Below are positions 26,111 through 34,086 of a stretch of DNA of 64,000 bases, one piece after another. Source of the DNA: Devosia sp. Root436. GTDB taxonomy: Bacteria; Pseudomonadota; Alphaproteobacteria; Rhizobiales; Devosiaceae. Both the position numbers and the translations under genes were made by a program. The stretch is from NCBI RefSeq assembly GCF_001426345.1, contig NZ_LMEM01000009.1, positions 450,540 through 514,539 of the forward strand. The letters are read 5' to 3'. Each line of letters begins with the position of its first letter. The first letter of the stretch is position 1. The notes beneath the pieces were generated by a model, which was given only the letters and a program-made list of their open reading frames with translations, made no database searches and was not told the DNA's origin.

Positions 26111-27061
26111 ATGTTCAAAAGCTTGGCTTTCCTCATCCTCGCCCTCCTCGTCGCCCCCGCGCTGGCCGCCGAATGGACCTATACCGACGGCGCCGGCAAG
26201 ACCGTCACCCTGCCCGACCGGCCAAGCCGCATCATCGCCCATATCAACGCCGCCGCCGCATTGATCCCGCTCGGCATCCGCCCCATCGGCGTTTTCCTCG
26301 ATGGCCCGCCCTCGCTCGACCGCGCCGCCGAAGGCCTCGATCTTGCCGGCATCGAGATAGTCGGCCGCGGCTGGTATGAGCTCGATGCCGAAGCCGTCCT
26401 CGCCCTCGATCCCGATCTGATCCTCACCGAATACTGGCCGCGCGAAGGCTTTTACGGCGGCGCCGTGGGCGATGCCGCCATCATCGACCGGATCGAGGCC
26501 ATCGCCCCCATCGTCGGTCCGGCCCAGGGCAGCTCCGCACTCGCCATGATCGAGGATTTCGCGGCGCTCGCCGAAAGCCTCGGCGCCGATCTCGGCGCGC
26601 CGGCCGTGCTGGCCGACAGGCAGGTCTTCGACGCCGCCCTCGCCCGCTTCAAGGCCACAATCGCAGCCCATCCGGGCCTCACGGTCATGGTCGCCTCGCC
26701 CTCATCGAGCGGCATCTCCGTCGCCGCTCCATCGGAATTCGGCGAACTGGCCGACTTTGCCGCCTGGGGCCTCGATCTCGTCGTGCCCGCCACCGATCCC
26801 GGCAGCAGCTATCAGACCCTGAGTTGGGAAAACGCCAATCTTTACCCCGCCGACATCATCCTGCTCGACGACCGCTGGGGCGCCCGCACTGCCGAAAGCC
26901 TCGCCGCCCAGCCCCTGGCCCAGCGCCTCCCCGCTGTCGTCGCCGGGCAGATCGGCGACTGGCCGGCCGGCTGGATCAGGAGCTACCGCGTATATGCCGA
27001 GCAGTTGGATGCGCTGACGACGCTGATCGAGCGGAGCAAACCTCTTCCCTTCTCCCCTTGA
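26111..27061 (+). CDS. ABC transporter substrate-binding protein, FecB/BtuF (iron-siderophore) type
   Basis: 316 residues from ATG 26111 (AGGAGG upstream). Signal peptide FLILALLVAPALAAEW, then VTLPDRPSRIIAHINAAAALIPLGIRPIGVFLD, the classic opening of helical-backbone metal/siderophore-binding proteins, and ALDPDLILTEYWPRE. No permease or ATPase lies beside it, so it is an orphan that must work with components encoded elsewhere. The last residues (KPLPFSP) and the stop codon come from the left arm of repeat copy 6, so its original end may have been replaced. Confidence 0.85.
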   Translation: MFKSLAFLILALLVAPALAAEWTYTDGAGKTVTLPDRPSRIIAHINAAAALIPLGIRPIGVFLDGPPSLDRAAEGLDLAGIEIVGRGWYELDAEAVLALDPDLILTEYWPREGFYGGAVGDAAIIDRIEAIAPIVGPAQGSSALAMIEDFAALAESLGADLGAPAVLADRQVFDAALARFKATIAAHPGLTVMVASPSSSGISVAAPSEFGELADFAAWGLDLVVPATDPGSSYQTLSWENANLYPADIILLDDRWGARTAESLAAQPLAQRLPAVVAGQIGDWPAGWIRSYRVYAEQLDALTTLIERSKPLPFSP

Positions 27062-27190
27062 GGGAGAAGGTGCCCGAAGGGCGGATGAGGGGTCTCTTTC
27101 TTCACGTCTGGCATACCTGAGCGCAGCACCCCTCACCCTGACCTTCCGCTGAACGCGTCAGGTCGTCCCTCTCCCTCAAGGGGAGAGGGG
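27047..27190. repeat. Family A palindromic repeat, copy 6
   Basis: Outer arms CCTTCTCCCCTTGAGGGAG and CTCCCTCAAGGGGAGAGGG, with internal CCGCTGAACGCGTCAGG. It overlaps the 3' end of the binding-protein gene and ends 6 bp before the stop of the molybdoenzyme gene, so it separates two convergent genes. Confidence 0.9.
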
Positions 27191-27195
27191 AAGGG

Positions 27196-27984
27196 TCAAA
27201 TCCCCCCATACCAGTCATAGCCATTATCCGGCCAATAGCCGCCCTTGCCTCGCCCGAACGGGCTGAGGTCATCCACCAGCTCGATCGTATGCAGGTACTT
27301 CGGCTGCTTGTAGCCCAGCGCCCGCTCGATCCGCAGCCGGATCGGCGCCCCATTGGCCACCGGCAGCACCTGGTCGTTGAGCCCGTAGCTCAAAATCGTC
27401 TGCGGGTGATAGGCATCCACCAGATCGGAACTCTCATAGTAGAGAATATCGCCGGTCAGCGTGCGCTGGATATTGTCGTAGCAGTGATAGACGCAGAACC
27501 GCGCCTGCGGTTTCACCCCGGCCATGTCGAGGATCGGTCCCAGCGGCGTGCCGGTCCATTTGGCGATGCAGCTCCAGCCCTCGACGCAGTCGTGCCGGGT
27601 GATCTGGCTGCGCGAAGGCATGTTGCGCAATTCGGCGAGCGAGAAGCTCACCTCGCGCTCCACCATGCCCTTGACGGTCAGCCGGTACGGCTCGAAATTC
27701 TGCATCTGCAGGAACATATATTCCGGCGTCGACGGTTCGGTGGAGCCGTTGGGGCGCTGGCCCTGGCGGATTTCGCTGGCCGAATATTCGCGCGCCAGGG
27801 TCTGGTCGCCGATCAGGGTACGCTGCACATTGTAGGTCAGCACATTGGCCTGCTCCATGGCGTGACGCACCGGGTTTTCCCGCGAGCCGAGAAAATCGAA
27901 CTGGTCGCAGCCGGCCAGGACCAGCCCCGAGCCGGCCAGTGCCGAACTGCGCAGGAAATTGCGGCGTGTGATCAGTCCGCTCAT
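27196..27984 (-). CDS. YedY-like periplasmic molybdoenzyme (methionine-sulfoxide reductase type)
   Basis: 262 residues. Tat signal with twin arginine in TRRNFLRS, running into a lipobox-like LAGC (Cys26), so it may be a Tat-exported lipoprotein. Sulfite-oxidase fold with molybdopterin ligand Cys133 in HDCVEGWSCIAKW, matching the CVExW of MsrP/YedY rather than sulfite oxidase. The late LPVANGAPIRLRIERALGYKQPKYLHTIEL is typical. ATG 27984 has AGGAG and overlaps the cytochrome b gene by 4 bp. Likely reduces methionine sulfoxide in the periplasm, with the neighbouring Met-rich protein a plausible substrate (inference). Confidence 0.88.
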   Translation of the reverse strand: MSGLITRRNFLRSSALAGSGLVLAGCDQFDFLGSRENPVRHAMEQANVLTYNVQRTLIGDQTLAREYSASEIRQGQRPNGSTEPSTPEYMFLQMQNFEPYRLTVKGMVEREVSFSLAELRNMPSRSQITRHDCVEGWSCIAKWTGTPLGPILDMAGVKPQARFCVYHCYDNIQRTLTGDILYYESSDLVDAYHPQTILSYGLNDQVLPVANGAPIRLRIERALGYKQPKYLHTIELVDDLSPFGRGKGGYWPDNGYDWYGGI

Positions 27985-28829
27985 GGTCGGTCTCCTTCGG
28001 CTTCCGGCGTGCCGGGGCTGGCGCGGTACCAGCCTGTTATCATCGAGCGCAACTCGTTGACCGGTCCGGCCGCCAGCACCATCACGATATGGACGATGAA
28101 GAAGGCCACCAGCAGCGCCATGGTGATGAAATGGATAGTCCGCGCCGTCTGCCGCCCGCCGAACAGGTCGAGCAGCCACGGCCAGGCCGCATCCATGCCG
28201 GGGCTCATGGTCAGTCCCGTGGCGACGATCAGCGGGAAGAGGATGAAGAACACGCCAAAATAGGCCAGCTTCTGCAGCGGCCCATAATGCCGCCCATGCT
28301 TGAAGCGCAAGGTCGCGTGGTCCACCAAGTCCCTGGGCACTCCGGCAATATCGGCCGGCTTCGGCACGATATCGCGGCGGATATGGCCATTGATGAAGCT
28401 GGCCACGAACCAGATGAAGATCGTCGCGACGAAAATCCACCCGAAGAAGAAATGCACCACCCGTCCGGTGCCGAGATCGCGATAGGACGGAATGGTCACC
28501 GCACCCGGAAAGCCGGTAAAGGCGGGCCGCTCGGCCGTGCCACTCATTCCCAGCCCCAGCGCCGTCGTGTCGAAGCTGTTGCCGAAGATCGTCGTCCGCC
28601 CGCGCGGGCCGTCCGGCGTATTGACCGCGCCGATCTCGAGAATGGCATTGTCGAATTCGAAGCCCGATTGCTGGCCGATGTAGAGCGCCGGATGCGCATT
28701 GAAGATTTGCAGCCCGGTCAGCAGCAGAAAGAACAGGCAGATCGCCCACACCCAATGGGTCACCCGCGTCCAGATCGACTGGCGATAGATCAGCGGTCCC
28801 TTGCCGGCCGCGTCGTTGGCTTCGCTCAT
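27981..28829 (-). CDS. Cytochrome b (b561-like) membrane subunit
   Basis: 282 residues from ATG 28829 (GGGGGAG upstream; the frame opens 25 codons earlier). About four membrane spans with candidate haem-ligand histidines: RVTHWVWAICLFFLLLTG, GRVVHFFFGWIFVATI, KLAYFGVFFILFPLIVATG and ARTIHFITMALLVAFFIVHIVMV. A long periplasmic-type loop lies between spans one and two. It overlaps the molybdoenzyme gene by 4 bp, so it is the likely quinol-linked electron donor to it, analogous to MsrQ or YedZ1. Confidence 0.87.
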   Translation of the reverse strand: MSEANDAAGKGPLIYRQSIWTRVTHWVWAICLFFLLLTGLQIFNAHPALYIGQQSGFEFDNAILEIGAVNTPDGPRGRTTIFGNSFDTTALGLGMSGTAERPAFTGFPGAVTIPSYRDLGTGRVVHFFFGWIFVATIFIWFVASFINGHIRRDIVPKPADIAGVPRDLVDHATLRFKHGRHYGPLQKLAYFGVFFILFPLIVATGLTMSPGMDAAWPWLLDLFGGRQTARTIHFITMALLVAFFIVHIVMVLAAGPVNELRSMITGWYRASPGTPEAEGDRP

Positions 28830-28915
28830 CTGCTCCCCCTGATGGCATCGAGGCCATTTGCCCCGCGCGAGCAGTAACGGAGCCGCGCGGGACAAATGAT
28901 GCATAGCATGGAAAT

Positions 28916-29269
28916 TTATTTGGTGGCGGGCGCCATCGCGTCGGTGGCCATGGCATCCCCACCCATCGCGTCACTGCCTACGCCCATGGCCTTCATGGCG
29001 CCCATCACGTCCATGCCCATATGCAGGCCATGGCAGGCCGCGGCTGCCGCCTGCATGGCGGCGGGGAAGGTGATGCCGCCCGCCTGCTCCATGCACAGCG
29101 CATAGTCTGCGTCGCTGATCGGCGGCATTGTCGGTTCACCCGCCATCATGGCGCCGGCAGGCGCCATGGCGTCTTGTGCGGGTGCCATCGCATCCTGGGC
29201 CATGGTGGCCGGAACGAGGGCAAGTGAAATCGCGGCGGCAAGCGCAATGCCGCGCATTCTGTTGGTCAT
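28916..29269 (-). CDS. Secreted methionine-rich protein (MrpX-like)
   Basis: 117 residues. Signal peptide of about 24 residues (GIALAAAISLALVPATMA). The mature 93 residues contain 15 Met (about 16 percent), with tandem QDAMAPA repeats and a second cluster HMGMDVMGAMKAMG; two Cys (in ALCMEQ and AACHGL). AGGGAG precedes ATG 29269. An ECF-type promoter lies 50 bp upstream, and the cytochrome b gene begins 86 bp downstream, so the three genes may form an operon. Met-rich secreted proteins next to YedY and SigF/NrsF act as oxidant sponges in Azospira; the same role here is inference. Confidence 0.8.
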   Translation of the reverse strand: MTNRMRGIALAAAISLALVPATMAQDAMAPAQDAMAPAGAMMAGEPTMPPISDADYALCMEQAGGITFPAAMQAAAAACHGLHMGMDVMGAMKAMGVGSDAMGGDAMATDAMAPATK

Positions 29270-29318
29270 GATGGTCTCCCTGGATCGATCCCGCCGATAG
29301 GCGGATCATGCCCCGCTA

Positions 29319-29345
29319 TTCGCCGGCCTGGTCCAGGGCGTTACG
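29319..29345 (-). promoter_or_regulatory. ECF-type promoter of the Met-rich protein operon
   Basis: On the minus strand: CGTAACG (29345-29339), 16 nt, CGAA (29322-29319). Same layout as the promoter before the sigma gene. The transcript would start near 29312, leaving a leader of about 43 nt with the ribosome site. Confidence 0.6.
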
Positions 29346-29397
29346 CGATCACGCCGACGTGATCGACACTTGCTTATTCCCTCGTCCCCCGCGTGCA

Positions 29398-29424
29398 TGT
29401 AACCATGCCGCCAGCGGGAGCGAA
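29398..29424 (+). promoter_or_regulatory. ECF-type promoter of the sigma factor operon
   Basis: TGTAACC (29398-29404), 16 nt, CGAA (29421-29424). The -35 AAC core is typical of ECF promoters. The transcript would begin only a few bases before ATG 29435, so it would be nearly leaderless; the site also rules out the in-frame GTG at 29393 as the start. Confidence 0.6.
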
Positions 29425-29434
29425 TGAATGCACA

Positions 29435-29986
29435 ATGCAGACTGATCCGACCGAGACGCGACTGCGAGGGCTGATGCTCGCCTCGCTCGATGGCGATGCG
29501 GCGGCCTATCGCGCGCTGCTATCGGAACTCGGTCGTCACCTGCGCTCGTATTTCACCCGGCGGCTCACCCCCGCCTTTGCATCGCACGCGGAGGACCTCG
29601 TGCAGGAAACCCTCCTCGCCATTCATGTCAGGCGCATGACCTACGACCGCAGCCGGCCCTTCACCGCCTGGCTGCATGCGGTGGCGCACCACAAATTCGT
29701 CGATCACGTCCGCCGCCAGTCCATCCGGCTGACCGTGCCGCTGGAGGATGACGCCCCCATTTTCGCCCATGACGACAGCGCCGACGCATTGGCCCGGCGC
29801 GACCTCGATGTAGTCCTCGATGCTATCCCCGCCCGCACCGGCGATCTCATTCGCCGCACCCGGATCGAGGGCGCCTCGGTTGCCGAGGCCGCCGCGGCGC
29901 ATGGCATGTCCGAAACGGCCGCCAAGGTGTCCATTCATCGCGGGCTCAAGTCGCTCGCGGCGCGCTTCGCGGGAGGGCCGAAATGA
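29435..29986 (+). CDS. sigF: ECF-family RNA polymerase sigma factor (SigF-like)
   Basis: 183 residues from ATG 29435. Region 2 is seen in FASHAEDLVQETLLAIHVRR and RPFTAWLHAVAHHKFVDHVRR; region 4 in SVAEAAAAHGMSETAAKVSIHRGLKSLAARF. Start choice follows the promoter, which covers earlier candidates. It overlaps the anti-sigma gene by 4 bp. With NrsF it should form a stress-sensing pair controlling itself and the divergent Met-rich protein/cytochrome b/YedY set. Confidence 0.9.
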   Translation: MQTDPTETRLRGLMLASLDGDAAAYRALLSELGRHLRSYFTRRLTPAFASHAEDLVQETLLAIHVRRMTYDRSRPFTAWLHAVAHHKFVDHVRRQSIRLTVPLEDDAPIFAHDDSADALARRDLDVVLDAIPARTGDLIRRTRIEGASVAEAAAAHGMSETAAKVSIHRGLKSLAARFAGGPK

Positions 29987-30615
29987 CCGACGACCTGATC
30001 GCCCGCCTTTCCGCCGATCTCAAGCCGGTGCGCCGCACCGCCATGCCGCGCCTGCTCATCGGCGCCCTGCTGGTCAGCGGGGTCGTCGCCGCCATCGCCA
30101 TGCTGACCCTGCTCGGCATGCGGCCCGACATGGAAGTGGCCACCACCACCATGATGTACTGGACCAAGTTCGGCTACACCCTGGCCATGGCGCTGCTCGG
30201 CCTTGCCGCGACTCTGGTGCTGGCCCGCCCCGACGGGCGCGCCCGCTGGCCCTGGCTGGCCGCCTTCGGCCTGCTCGATGTGCTGCTGGTCATTGCCGTA
30301 GTCCAGCTCGCCCGCGCCGATGACATGATGCCCCTTATCATGGGTTCATCCATCCTGCGTGCCCTGACCTATATCCCGGTCTTCGCCCTGCCGGTCCTGC
30401 TCGCCGCCCTGCTTGCCTTGCGCCGCATGGCCCCCGCCAATCCCACCCTGGCCGGCTTCGCCGCCGGCATCATGGCCGGCGGCACCGGCGCCTGGATTTA
30501 CGCTTTCGCCTGCGCCGAGACCGGCATGATGTTCCTGGCGCTCTGGTACACGCTGGCAATTGTCATCGTGGCGGCCTTGGGCGCAGTGCTGGGACGATAT
30601 CTGCTGCGGTGGTAA
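29983..30615 (+). CDS. nrsF: NrsF/DUF1109-family membrane anti-sigma factor
   Basis: 210 residues, about six membrane spans after an N-terminal cytoplasmic stretch (DDLIARLSADLKPVRRTAM). Probably holds the sigma factor inactive until an envelope oxidant signal arrives. A single Cys is present, Cys177 in YAFACAETGMMF. The family member studied in Caulobacter has two conserved cysteines; the segment around LRALTYIPVFALPVLLA, where I would expect the first, has none. Overlaps sigF by 4 bp. Confidence 0.85.
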   Translation: MTDDLIARLSADLKPVRRTAMPRLLIGALLVSGVVAAIAMLTLLGMRPDMEVATTTMMYWTKFGYTLAMALLGLAATLVLARPDGRARWPWLAAFGLLDVLLVIAVVQLARADDMMPLIMGSSILRALTYIPVFALPVLLAALLALRRMAPANPTLAGFAAGIMAGGTGAWIYAFACAETGMMFLALWYTLAIVIVAALGAVLGRYLLRW

Positions 30616-30635
30616 AGGTCGCGGCCTTCAGTCGT

Positions 30636-30779
30636 CACCCCTCGCCCCTTGAGGGAGAGGGTGGAAATCCGCGTCCAGCGGATTTCCGGGGTGCTGCGCT
30701 CTCCCATGCTTCAATGTCCGGGATGGCGCAGAACCCCTCATCCGCCCTTCGGGCACCTTCTCCCTCAAGGGGAGAAGGA
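30636..30779. repeat. Family A palindromic repeat, copy 7
   Basis: Inverted repeat with left arm CCCCTCGCCCCTTGAGGGAG, internal hairpin AATCCGCGTCCAGCGGATT and right arm TTCTCCCTCAAGGGGAGAAG. It separates the convergent nrsF and ThuA-like genes and is almost the whole gap. Confidence 0.9.
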
Positions 30780-30788
30780 AGATTGCGT

Positions 30789-31436
30789 CTATTCCTCTCT
30801 TGCCGCCCAGTTCATGCCCCGCCGCATGATCGTCGCCATTTCCAGCACCTCGAATTCCTTGGCCTGATGCCCCAGCGTCGAGTGGAACACCCTGCCCTTG
30901 CCGTGCATCCGCTTCCACGCCACCGGCATTTTCACGCCCTTGATCCAGGGCGCATGCTCGCCGCTGAATGTCGTCGTCGCCAGCACATGGTTGGAGGGGT
31001 CGACATGCATGTAATATTGCTCGGACGTATAGGGAAACGCCTTGATCCCCGCCATGATCGGATCGAGCGGGTCGGCTACGTCCACCGTATAGTCGATGAT
31101 CCCGCCCGGATGGGCCACCCACTGCCCGCCCACCATGAACTGATAGTCCACCGCCTCGCGGAAGGCGTCGCTCATGCCGCCGTGATGGCCGGCCAGCCCG
31201 ACCCCGCCTTCGACCGCCCTGGTCAGGTTCTCCACCTCTTCCTTGGCAATCTTGCTCATGGTGAAGATGGGGATGATCAGGCTCAGGTCGTGGATGGCCG
31301 GATCGGCAAAGGCGCTAGTCTCGGTGGCGGTGCGCACCGAAAAGCCATCCTCATGCAGCCATCGGCGATAGATGGCGGCACATTCCTCCGGGTCATGCCC
31401 GGACCAGCCGCCATAGACGATCAATGCACTTTTCAT
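30789..31436 (-). CDS. ThuA-like domain protein
   Basis: 215 residues from ATG 31436. ThuA/glutamine-amidotransferase-like fold: KSALIVYGGWSGHDPEECA at the N-terminus, GGVGLAGHHGGMSDAFR, and AWKRMHGKGRVFHSTLGHQAKEF near the end. Family members act on sugars or keto-sugars, but the substrate is unknown. It is not adjacent to the thu operon and shares only the fold with ThuA at 36.3 kb. GtrA lies 65 bp upstream, in the same direction. Confidence 0.85.
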   Translation of the reverse strand: MKSALIVYGGWSGHDPEECAAIYRRWLHEDGFSVRTATETSAFADPAIHDLSLIIPIFTMSKIAKEEVENLTRAVEGGVGLAGHHGGMSDAFREAVDYQFMVGGQWVAHPGGIIDYTVDVADPLDPIMAGIKAFPYTSEQYYMHVDPSNHVLATTTFSGEHAPWIKGVKMPVAWKRMHGKGRVFHSTLGHQAKEFEVLEMATIMRRGMNWAAREE

Positions 31437-31501
31437 GCCGCAGACTCCGCAAATCAACGGCGCGGAGAATACCCGACTGGTTCAGTATTGAAACCCCGGC
31501 G

Positions 31502-31963
31502 TCACGCCGGAACGGTCTGGCCCCACTGCGCGCGGGCAAAGGCCCAGCTACGCAGCACCATGAAATTCACCCCCGAGGTCAGGGCGATCACCAGCATCGA
31601 TGCGGGCAGGGTGGGCATGGCCAACAGGCCATGCGCGAGGAACGAAAACAGCGCTGCCAGCACCAGCGCCATGGCTTGCACCGCCATATAGCGCGGCAGC
31701 GCTTGGCCGTGCGGCGCATCGGACTCGAACGAATAGCGCCGATGCAGCAGATAGACCGGCAGGATCAGGCTGGCATAGCAGGCAGTGTTGACCATCCAGT
31801 CGGCAAAGCCGGTATCGAGCCAGATCATTGCCGTCGACAATACAACGAATGCCGCCGCGCCCGACGCCCCGATGCCGATAAAGGCAATGAGCCCGCCGAA
31901 TAGCCGCGCTTCGGGCCGCGTCGGCGGCACCTCGCGCATCAGGCTCTCCAGGGCTGCGCTCAT
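31502..31963 (-). CDS. GtrA-family membrane protein
   Basis: 153 residues, four predicted membrane spans (FGGLIAFIGIGASGAAAFVV, NTACYASLILPVYLLHRRYSF, AVQAMALVLAALFSFLAHG, ASMLVIALTSGVNFMVLRSW). GtrA proteins usually aid transfer of lipid-linked sugars for surface glycans. No glycosyltransferase is beside it, so its partner is unknown. Confidence 0.85.
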   Translation of the reverse strand: MSAALESLMREVPPTRPEARLFGGLIAFIGIGASGAAAFVVLSTAMIWLDTGFADWMVNTACYASLILPVYLLHRRYSFESDAPHGQALPRYMAVQAMALVLAALFSFLAHGLLAMPTLPASMLVIALTSGVNFMVLRSWAFARAQWGQTVPA

Positions 31964-32271
31964 GGGCGTTCAATCCTCAGGCAGGTCGGGTTGGCTGCAC
32001 TATGGACGGGGCGCCTTGCCCGCCGGTTTACGCTATGCCGGCGCGCGGCACTGTTTTGCGCCATGGTTGATTTAGCTTGAACCCCCGTTTGCGCATGGCC
32101 TTCATGAAACCACTCATCAAGGCCGAAACTTGACCAAAAGGTCCACTTTTCTCTGTCACAAAAGACTGGTTAACTCAGCGCTATCGCCGTGGCCGGACGG
32201 AGGGCTTCGTTTGGCATCGCCCGAGCTGCGGGAACTGGTCTGAAGTCAAAGCAATCAAAAAGGATACAGGG
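31964..32271 (+). other. Upstream region of the 5'-nucleotidase gene
   Basis: 308 bp between divergent genes. It contains an isolated CTGTCAC (32152-32158), like half of a PHO box, but no second half at the required spacing. No gene or repeat is seen. AAGGATACAGGG precedes the ATG at 32272. Confidence 0.4.
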
Positions 32272-33879
32272 ATGAAAAGTTTACTTCTTGGCGCCACGGC
32301 GCTCACCCTCTGCGCCGGATTTTCCGGCGCCGCCTATGCAGATTTCACGCTCAACATCCTGCATATCAACGACTTCCACTCCCGCTTCGATCCCATCACC
32401 GGCACCGATTCCAACTGCGACGCCGAAACCGACGCCAAGGGCGAATGCTTCGGCGGCATTGCCCGTCTCAAGACCATCATCGACGACACCCGCGCCAGCC
32501 ATGCCGATGGCAACACGCTGCTGCTCTCGGCCGGCGACAATTTCCAGGGCTCGCTCTATTACACGACCTACAAGTCCAAGGTCGTGTCCGACTTCTTCAA
32601 CCAGATGGGCTTCGACGTGGTCGCCACCGGCAACCACGAATTCGATGATGGCCCCGAAGAATTCATGAAATTCATCGAGACGGCCGAATTCCCCATCATC
32701 GGCGGCAATTTCGACGTGACCCGCGATGAGAACCTGCGCGGCAAGATCAAGGGTTCCATCGTCATCGAAGTGGGTGGCGAGAAGATCGGCATTATCGGCG
32801 CCACCACCGAGGATACGCCGGAAATCGCCTCGCCCGGCCCCAATGTCGAATTCACTGACGTCATCCAGTATGTGCGCGGCGCCTCCGAAGCGCTCGACGC
32901 AGCCGGCGTCAACAAGATCATCCTCCTCAGCCATATCGGCTACACGGTCGACATGGACGTGGCGGCGGCCCTGCCGCTGGTCGACGTCATCGTCGGTGGC
33001 CACAGCCACACCCTGCTCTCCAACACCGCCGAAGGCGCCGCTGGCCCCTATCCGACCATGGTGACCAACCCGGACGGCGTCGAAGTGCCGGTGGTGCAGG
33101 CCAACCAGTATGGCAAGTATCTGGGCGATATCGCCATCACCTGGGACGATAACGGCGTCGTCACAAAGGCCGAAGGCGAACCCTTCCTGATCGACGCCTC
33201 GGTCAAGGGCAACGAGGAATTTGCGGGCCAGCTGGCCGAACTCGCCGGCCCCATCCAGGAAGCCATGGGCGTGGTGATCGGCACCACCACCGAAGCCATC
33301 GAAGGCTCCCGCGAAGTCTGCCGCGCCATGGAATGTTCCATGGGCAACCTGCTCGCCGATGCCATTCTTGATCGCGTCGCCGACCAGGGCGCCACCATCG
33401 CCTTTCAGAATGGTGGCGGTATCCGCGCCTCCATCGATGCGGGCGAAATCACCAAGGGCGACGTGATTACTGTGCTGCCCTTCTCCAACACGCTGGCCAC
33501 CGTGGAAATCAGCGGCGCTGACGTCATCGAGGCGCTCGAAAACGGCGTCAGCGATGTCGAGAACGGCGCCGGACGCTTTGCCCAGGTCGCGGGCCTCAAA
33601 TACAGCTTCAACCTCAGCCAGCCCGCCGGCAGCCGCGTCAGCGACGTGCTGGTCAAGGGCGAGGGCGATGCCTGGGTGCCGATCGACGAAGCCGCCAACT
33701 ACATCATCGTCACCAATAACTATGTGCGTGGCGGCGGCGACGGCTACGGCACCTTCGCCGAAGGCGACAACCCTTACGACTTCGGCCCGCCGCTCGAAGA
33801 AGTGGTGGCCGACTATATCGCCAAGCAGGGCGGCACCTACACGCCTTATACAGACGGCCGCATCACCGAGATCAAGTGA
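32272..33879 (+). CDS. Periplasmic bifunctional metallophosphatase / 5'-nucleotidase (UshA-like)
   Basis: 535 residues. Signal peptide LLLGATALTLCAGFSGAAYA. Metallophosphatase motifs in order: ILHINDFHSRF, SAGDNFQGS, ATGNHEFDDG, LLSHIGYTVDMD and VGGHSHTLL. The C-terminal nucleotidase domain includes LADAILDRVADQGATIAFQNGGGIRASID and VTNNYVRGGGDGYGTF. Hydrolyses extracytoplasmic nucleotides, giving nucleosides that the purine-type importer near 5-9 kb could take up (inference). A strong terminator follows. Confidence 0.93.
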   Translation: MKSLLLGATALTLCAGFSGAAYADFTLNILHINDFHSRFDPITGTDSNCDAETDAKGECFGGIARLKTIIDDTRASHADGNTLLLSAGDNFQGSLYYTTYKSKVVSDFFNQMGFDVVATGNHEFDDGPEEFMKFIETAEFPIIGGNFDVTRDENLRGKIKGSIVIEVGGEKIGIIGATTEDTPEIASPGPNVEFTDVIQYVRGASEALDAAGVNKIILLSHIGYTVDMDVAAALPLVDVIVGGHSHTLLSNTAEGAAGPYPTMVTNPDGVEVPVVQANQYGKYLGDIAITWDDNGVVTKAEGEPFLIDASVKGNEEFAGQLAELAGPIQEAMGVVIGTTTEAIEGSREVCRAMECSMGNLLADAILDRVADQGATIAFQNGGGIRASIDAGEITKGDVITVLPFSNTLATVEISGADVIEALENGVSDVENGAGRFAQVAGLKYSFNLSQPAGSRVSDVLVKGEGDAWVPIDEAANYIIVTNNYVRGGGDGYGTFAEGDNPYDFGPPLEEVVADYIAKQGGTYTPYTDGRITEIK

Positions 33880-33901
33880 TCCCGCTGGGCACGAAAATAC
33901 G

Positions 33902-33927
33902 AAGGGCGCCCACCGGGCGCCCTTTTT
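33902..33927 (+). terminator. Intrinsic terminator after the 5'-nucleotidase gene
   Basis: AAGGGCGCCC, loop ACC, GGGCGCCCTT followed by TTTTT-A. Perfect GC-rich stem with a T tract, 22 bp after the stop codon. Confidence 0.85.
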
Positions 33928-33930
33928 ATT

Positions 33931-34080
33931 CCTTCTCCCCTTGAGGGAGAAGGTGCCCGAAGGGCGGATGAGGGGTGGTGCGCTATCCGCGAATGTCGAA
34001 GCATGGGATGGTGCAGCACCCCTCACCCTGACCTTCCGCTGAACGCGTCAGGTCGTCCCTCTCCCTCAAGGGGAGAGGGA
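33931..34080. repeat. Family A palindromic repeat, copy 8
   Basis: Outer arms CCTTCTCCCCTTGAGGGAG and CTCCCTCAAGGGGAGAGGG; nearly the same right half as copy 6 (CCGCTGAACGCGTCAGG). It lies between convergent genes, 6 bp from the GlsB-type stop. Confidence 0.9.
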
Positions 34081-34086
34081 AAGGCC

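Noticed and set aside
32152..32163. Possible PHO box before the 5'-nucleotidase gene
   Set aside because: Only one CTGTCAC half is present; no second half at 11-bp spacing.
32281..34026. Open frame of 581 codons on the minus strand
   Set aside because: Antisense to the 5'-nucleotidase gene and running through a terminator and a repeat.
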